Origin: Ilex aquifolium
Lineage: Eukaryota > Streptophyta > Magnoliopsida > Aquifoliales > Aquifoliaceae
Length of the DNA stretch: 64,000 nt
Direction: 5' to 3'
Assembly: GCA_951799425.1 (NCBI GenBank)
Contig: OX637397.1
Span: 12,575,064 to 12,639,063, forward strand
In this document: positions 59,082 to 64,000 of the stretch, piece after piece
Numbering within the stretch: the stretch's first letter is position 1
Layout: the number at the start of each line of letters is the position of its first letter
Notes under the pieces: model-generated
The model's input: the letters and a program-made list of their open reading frames with translations, nothing else
The model's database searches: none
Told to the model about the DNA's origin: nothing
Position numbers and translations under genes: made by a program

Positions 59082-60884
59082 GCTTGAGAGTTAACACATA
59101 TATCAACAAGCTGGGGAGAGAAATGGTTGGACATTGTGGGGGTTTACCATTGGCTATCGTTGCACTTGGGGGAATTTTGGTGACAAAATGTACATTAAGT
59201 GAATGGAAGATGGTGCATCCAACTGTTCATTCTTATTTACGCAGGGGCAAAAGCCATGGACAACACCTCATAAGCGTACATGAGGTGTTAGCTTTAAGTT
59301 ATAAGGACCTGCCATGTCAATTGAAGCCATGTTTTCTCTATTTGGGCAATTTTGCAGAGGATTCTGTGATACCCGCTCGAAAAATATATCAATTGTGGGC
59401 TGCTGAGGGCTTTTTACCCATGGGTTTGTACGAAGGAGAGCAAGAGGAAGCAATGAGCGATATAGCAGAATGTTACTTGGGTGAACTTGTACAAAGGTGT
59501 ATGGTTCAGGTGCATGTTACGGAGAAGTGGAAGTTTTAGATCTTGTCAACTGCATGATCTTATGCGAGACATGTGCTTGTCCAAGGGAAAGGAAGAAAAT
59601 TTTCTCAAGGTTCTTCCGCTTTGGCAAGAACACAAGCCAGTCAATTCCATGTCTTTGTCTAGTACAATTGGGGCAACACGCAGACTTTCTGTCCATGTGG
59701 ATTCGAATTTTGAAAGTTACTTTCCTCCTAAACATAATTCAACTAAGCATGTTAGATCTCTATTGTTTGTTTCTGAGAACTATATGGAGAATGTTAAACT
59801 TTCATTGAACTCTATATTCCATGACTTCAAGTTGCTAAGAGTTTTAGATTTTGAATTGCTCAGTTTCAAAAGTAAAAAGGTCCCTCAATCTCTCGGGAAT
59901 TTAGTCCACTTGAGGTATTTGAGCTTCAAACATTGTGATCTTAAGAAATTGCCCTCAACTATAAAGAACCTGAGAAACTTGCAAACACTGGACTTAAAAT
60001 GGAATCATTATGTGGACTTTGACTCTTTTTATTTTATCCTGCCAAATGTGCTTTCGAAGTTGGGAAGTTTGAGGTATTTATATCTTCCTTATGTGAATAG
60101 TGAACGACGTAAACTTTCTCTGGGTAGTTGCAGCAAGTTGGAGATACTAAAGAACTTCGATTCAGACTCATCTCACTTTACAGATCTGTTCAGATTAACC
60201 AATCTTCGACAACTGGATGCAAGCCTCTCGTTGGGATTCAAGGACTTGGAGGCAACCATCAGCTACTTGGCCATCTCCTTCAACCGCCTCCGGAAATCTT
60301 CCTTTCATATAGAATACAATTTTGATTCAGATGAAGAGGTATGCCTTCTATGGAAACTGCTGGAGTGTCATCATCTTTGTGAATTGCAGTTGGTTGGACG
60401 TATAAGTAAGTTGCCTGAAGAACATCATTTCTCTCAAAGCCTCCCTAGGATAATCTTGTGGAATTGTGAACTCAAGGAAAACTCTATGACAACTCTTGAA
60501 AATCTGCCCAAACTGATTCGGTTTTCCCTTTGTTATGATGCCTTTATAGAGAAGGAAATTTCCTGCTCTTCAGGGGGTTTTCCTCAACTCAAATATCTTC
60601 GAATAAATAAATTGTCCAACTTAGAGGATTGGAGGTTGGATGAAGGAGCCATGCCTAATCTTCAGTTTTTAGGAATTGATGATTGCCAGAAATTAGGGAC
60701 GGTTCCTGATGGATTGAAATTTTGTACTAACCTCAAAACATTTGGCATTTCTAACATGCCTACAGCATTCACAAACCGTCTCACTGGGCTAAATAATGGA
60801 GGAGGACAAGATTATTACAAAGTTCAACATGTCTCCCACATCAATGTTGATAACACCAGAATAAACATTTCCACGAGGTACTGA
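59082..60884 (+). pseudogene. Tandem copy of NLR exon 2 (NB-ARC C part plus LRRs)
   Basis: Copy of 55992-57796, shifted by about 3090 bp, with no coiled coil or P-loop exon before it. It begins after TTTTCATGTAG and keeps phase 1 relative to the upstream first exon, so exon 1 could in principle splice to it. GLPLAI, RNBS-D and LHDLMRD are present. At about 59524 two bases are missing compared with copy 1 (GGAGTCAAGTGG against GGAGAAGTGG). This shifts the frame and ends it at a TAG after the EKWKF codons; the LRR frame stays open to 60884 in the other frame. The N-terminal half is almost identical to copy 1, while the last 190 residues differ at many sites. It is a pseudogene as a full NLR; a truncated product is possible. 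Confidence 0.85.
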
Positions 60885-62090
60885 AACAATCAAATGTCTT
60901 TTCCACTATTAAGCTCATGATCATTGGTATTTTGTTATGTTTTTCTTTCATGTAGCATAAAGAAAAATTTTAAGGAATGGGAAATTAAATGAATTTGATT
61001 CTTCCATGTCTTTCCTTCTAACTTTTGGGTAAAATATATTGTTGATCTCCAGAATATGCACTCGGTCTCGTTTTGACACTGAACTTTCAATTGTGTACAT
61101 ATTTTTGGTACTTAAGGTTTTGGAAAATGCTATTTAATTTGGGGACCTAATTCAGTACAACTATTGGATTGGATTGAGCTCTATCTAATACTGAAATTCA
61201 CAACTAATTCAATAGTTGCATTGAATTAGGTCCCTAATCCTATACCATTGCTGTAAGGTTTCTGGCATGTTTTTAGATGGTCTTTTCGCTAACTTATATC
61301 CATATAATATACGGAAGTCAGACAATTGATAACCATCATCAAAGACACACAACTCTTGTCCCTTAATTATTTGGAAGGAAGCTAGTGCTGAGGTTATTCA
61401 AGAACAAATTGAAACCTTCATGTTTGAAATATAAAGAAATTCAAGTTAGAGGTTGTCATTGATAAATTATAGCATCGCTAACTGTTGAAGATTAATCGTT
61501 TTGTCGCCTATTAGAATTTTGTTTCAATAGAAAAGATAATTTTGTTAGAGAAAAAAATATTTTCCATTTTTCAGATTGAAGACTAACAATAGGGTAATTT
61601 GTTTTAACATAATCCAAAGGAAAAGATGATTGATGAGCTTAAAAAGGTGAAGGTTCGTACAAATGACAATGCTGCCAAAAGCATATCCGAAAATAACATA
61701 TCATTTCTTATATTAAAAGCATAACAACAAATAATCAAAGAAATCGACAATAAAATTGGATGTCTTGATATGATAATACATTTATTTGGGGAAAAAAGTG
61801 TGTGCCATGTTTGAAATCCTTTGGGGTCAATATAAGGTATTTCTTTGGTTTGTTGTGTTCAATGTGTGCAACAACAATTATTTCTTTCCCCTGTTTTTTA
61901 TATGTGTAATTACATCAAACGATGAAGACAACTTCCTTCATAACAGTCACACACTTGGGCATATTATATTTCTTGGGAATCCATGTTAAGTGGGTCATCA
62001 TCTTGTGTTTGCATATTAATGTCCAAGTAAAATAATATAAATTAATTGCATGTCTAAATAATTTTTTATTACTTCTATAGGAATTGACGG
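60885..62090. repeat. Second copy of the NLR 3' flank, partial third unit
   Basis: Matches 57797-58935 and then diverges at about 62025 (AATGTCCAAGTAAAAT against AATGTCCATGGCACTC). The divergence point marks the right end of the tandem duplication. No gene. Confidence 0.8.
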
Positions 62091-62095
62091 AGGAT

Positions 62096-62481
62096 CTTCA
62101 AGTATGGAGATGATTGAAGAAAATCATGGGATTGAAAGAGATATAGTAAATGCAGATGAAAAAGTTGGATAGCCCAAGGTTCGGATGACATTTAACAATT
62201 ACAATGAGTTGGTTGAGTATTAACAACTTGTGGTAAGCGGTTGGTATTCCCTGTGAAGAAACGATCGTCAACGAAGGGAGATGATGGGGAGTTAACAGGT
62301 CCAAGATGTTTATATCTAGGTTTAAAGAGTTCCAGAATGAATTAACTGAAAAGATGCACTGTGATTTGACTTCAGTTACTGTGGATTCTGCAATTTCTGA
62401 ATACGAAGTATCTGAGAATATCATTGTCTACGAGAGAAAAAAGAGTGCAAAAGAATACGAGCAAGTGTGTTTAAGCTTTTA
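62096..62481 (+). pseudogene. FAR1/FRS-type fragment
   Basis: Plus-strand blocks match a FAR1-related protein. An acidic start (SMEMIEENHGIERDIV) is followed by PKVRMTFNNYNELVEY, then in another frame CGKRLVFPVKKRSSTKGDDG (the FAR1 DNA-binding start). After a gap comes FKEFQNELTEKMHCDLTSV and ISEYEVSENIIVYE, which belong to the region after the transposase core. Most of the central MULE-type domain is missing. Stops and frame changes show a dead copy. It is a different gene from the FAR1 fragment at 16.3-16.9 kb. Confidence 0.7.
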
Positions 62482-63621
62482 GGTGGGTATATGTGTTTCA
62501 GACATATATATTGAACCTTGAATCATTGGACTCTGCCTCCCAACACTCTTTTCTATATTATTATGTTAGGCCGGAGATCAGTGTATGGTTTATAGTGTTG
62601 CTATGGTTGGATAATTTTAATGTATTTTTGCTTTTCTTTGTGTTAACTAATGATACTTGGTATTTAAAAAAAAAAATGATACTTGGTATAATGTGTTGTT
62701 CTCTAATATTAATGAAATCGAGTTTATAGAAAGACGGTGTGCACTTAATTGAAACAATACCCAATCCGTCATTGTTTAGTGTGTGTGTGTGTGCGTGTGC
62801 ATGAACAATATGTTAGATGGCTGGTGGGCCAAATAAGGCAAGAATTCAATCATATCCCAAAATTCACATTCTTAATACATGTTAGTGAATTTTGCATTTG
62901 CTCAATTGTGGGACATGTGTGATTTAAACATTACGATCAATACGGTCAAGTTATGATTCAATGAGTGAAAGTTATGGCTCAATAATTTTCAAAAAATTGA
63001 AAGCTGGGATCAATCAAAAGAATAGAGATCCCAAGTTCTTTGGATCGATCCAAAATTGATGTCTGGTATATACATTTGTTTTAATAAAACACAATATTTA
63101 TTTTTAATCTTTATTGTTCTTCAATGCATAATTATTGTTCTTGATTAATTTGAAGTTAAAACAGGATCAAGAATAGATATTGTTTGTAGTTAAAAAATGA
63201 TCATTGATATTTCTCACATATATTTTCAACCAAAATTCTATGTTTTCCTCAAAATCAAATCACTCAAATTACACAAACAAATTTTCTTTTCGATTTCGTT
63301 GTGTTCTGAATTCCACCATTTTCTGAGGATCGACCTTGGAGTTACCGAATTATTACTTCGTGACAATTCTGCACTTGGATGCGAGGGTGGTTTTCCAAAA
63401 CTGTGGCATGTATGTATGTTACCGCTCAAAGGAGGGAAACAAGTCTAGATTTTGGTAGCATATCCATCCACAACTGCACAATTATAGCTGCAAAGGACTT
63501 CAACTCCCTTGATATATCTTTGCCGACTATGGAAGTTATTTTTCAGAGTAGTCATAAATGCAATCCTTCTTGGATGATATAATAGACCCAAAGGATGGCT
63601 AGAATGGGTAACAATACTTCT
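62482..63621. other. AT-rich spacer
   Basis: It contains a (TG)n run near 62780-62795 and short ORFs without recognisable content. No gene supported. Confidence 0.45.
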
Positions 63622-64000
63622 TCACTAACCCCATTATATTATGGGGAATATCAGAATAACGACACTGGAGCTAGCTTAACAAACAGAGTACACTAAAAGG
63701 ACACAAAGTCATGAACCTAGCCCAAGTCGAAAAATTCATAGTCAGGAATATCATCCGTGGTCTAAGGTGGCTGAATGAAACCAAAACCCCCTATTTCCTA
63801 GATCTATTGTTTGAGAAATCATGGTAAGTAAATATTTTAGTGGCATTCAGCCACGTCAGATCATAGATGAAATTCCTCAGTGTGAAATTTTCAACTTGGA
63901 CTAGGTTCATGGCTTTGTGTCCTTTCCAGTGTACTCTGTTCACTAAGCTAGCTCCAATGTCGTTATTATAATAATCCCCATAATACAATATGATTAGTGA
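63622..64000. repeat. Long hairpin: inverted repeat with 156-bp arms and 66-nt loop
   Basis: 63622-63777 is the near reverse complement (about 85 percent by eye) of 63844-64000. The loop is 63778-63843. Both arms, read in the same sense, give similar peptide phrases (YYG-Y-NND-GASL-NRVH), so the arms probably derive from a piece of coding sequence duplicated in inverse orientation. The right arm runs to the window end, so the repeat may be longer. The source gene is not recognised. Confidence 0.8.

Overview
The window is nuclear DNA from a flowering plant, most likely a eudicot and plausibly a woody one. The signs are plant Ty3/gypsy families (Athila, Tat) with tRNA-type primer sites, FAR1/FRS-type DNA-binding domains, Mutator-like and CACTA-type termini, a tRNA-derived SINE, and a coiled-coil NB-ARC LRR resistance gene with plant motifs. 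I cannot name the species. The only gene that reads as intact is the NLR at 54294-57796; most of the rest is transposon-derived sequence and decayed gene copies.

Layout. 1-2150: a SINE, the terminal part of a CACTA-type element ending near 1206, and AT-rich spacer. 2151-16343: an Athila-type LTR retrotransposon on the minus strand with LTRs of about 1.9 kb, gag, protease, RT, RNase H, integrase and two extra reading frames. 16344-16934: a minus-strand FAR1-type DNA-binding domain gene that the Athila element interrupts. 17.9-27.1 kb: a possible leader exon, a solo LTR with perfect target duplication (20621-23636), then a decayed plus-strand gene with a plant-mobile-domain-like region and a C-terminal Ulp1 (C48) peptidase. 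27.1-37.4 kb: an RNase H-like fragment, a fragment of a third Ulp1-family copy, an eIF3c C-terminal pseudogene, and a second, minus-strand Ulp1-family pseudogene that also shows HMG-box-like exons and is split by another solo LTR (31203-33685).

37.4-40.5 kb: a small solo LTR that was partly tandem-duplicated after insertion, a GATCGATC-rich array and a nested minisatellite with a unit near 41 bp and a higher-order unit near 500 bp. 40.7-53.7 kb: two inverted arms of about 1 kb enclose a non-autonomous Mutator-like element (42607-43642), a GGT-rich low-complexity tract, a short foldback MITE (44842-45022) and a non-autonomous Tat-type LTR element (45833-51289) carrying an antisense reading frame.

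54.2-62.0 kb: the NLR locus. One complete two-exon CNL gene of about 941 residues is followed by a tandem copy of its second exon and 3' flank with a period near 3.09 kb. The copy keeps the splice acceptor and phase but has a 2-bp deletion, and its differences gather in the C-terminal LRRs. 62.1-62.5 kb: a second FAR1-type pseudogene fragment. 63622-64000: a near-perfect hairpin with 156-bp arms and a 66-nt loop, reaching the window edge, which could be a young small-RNA-producing inverted duplication.

How the parts relate: the NLR and its partial copy are the only host functional unit, for intracellular pathogen recognition. The most unusual content is the inverted pair of HMG-like/PMD-like/Ulp1 gene copies next to a captured-looking eIF3c fragment, the NLR tandem duplication, and the terminal hairpin.
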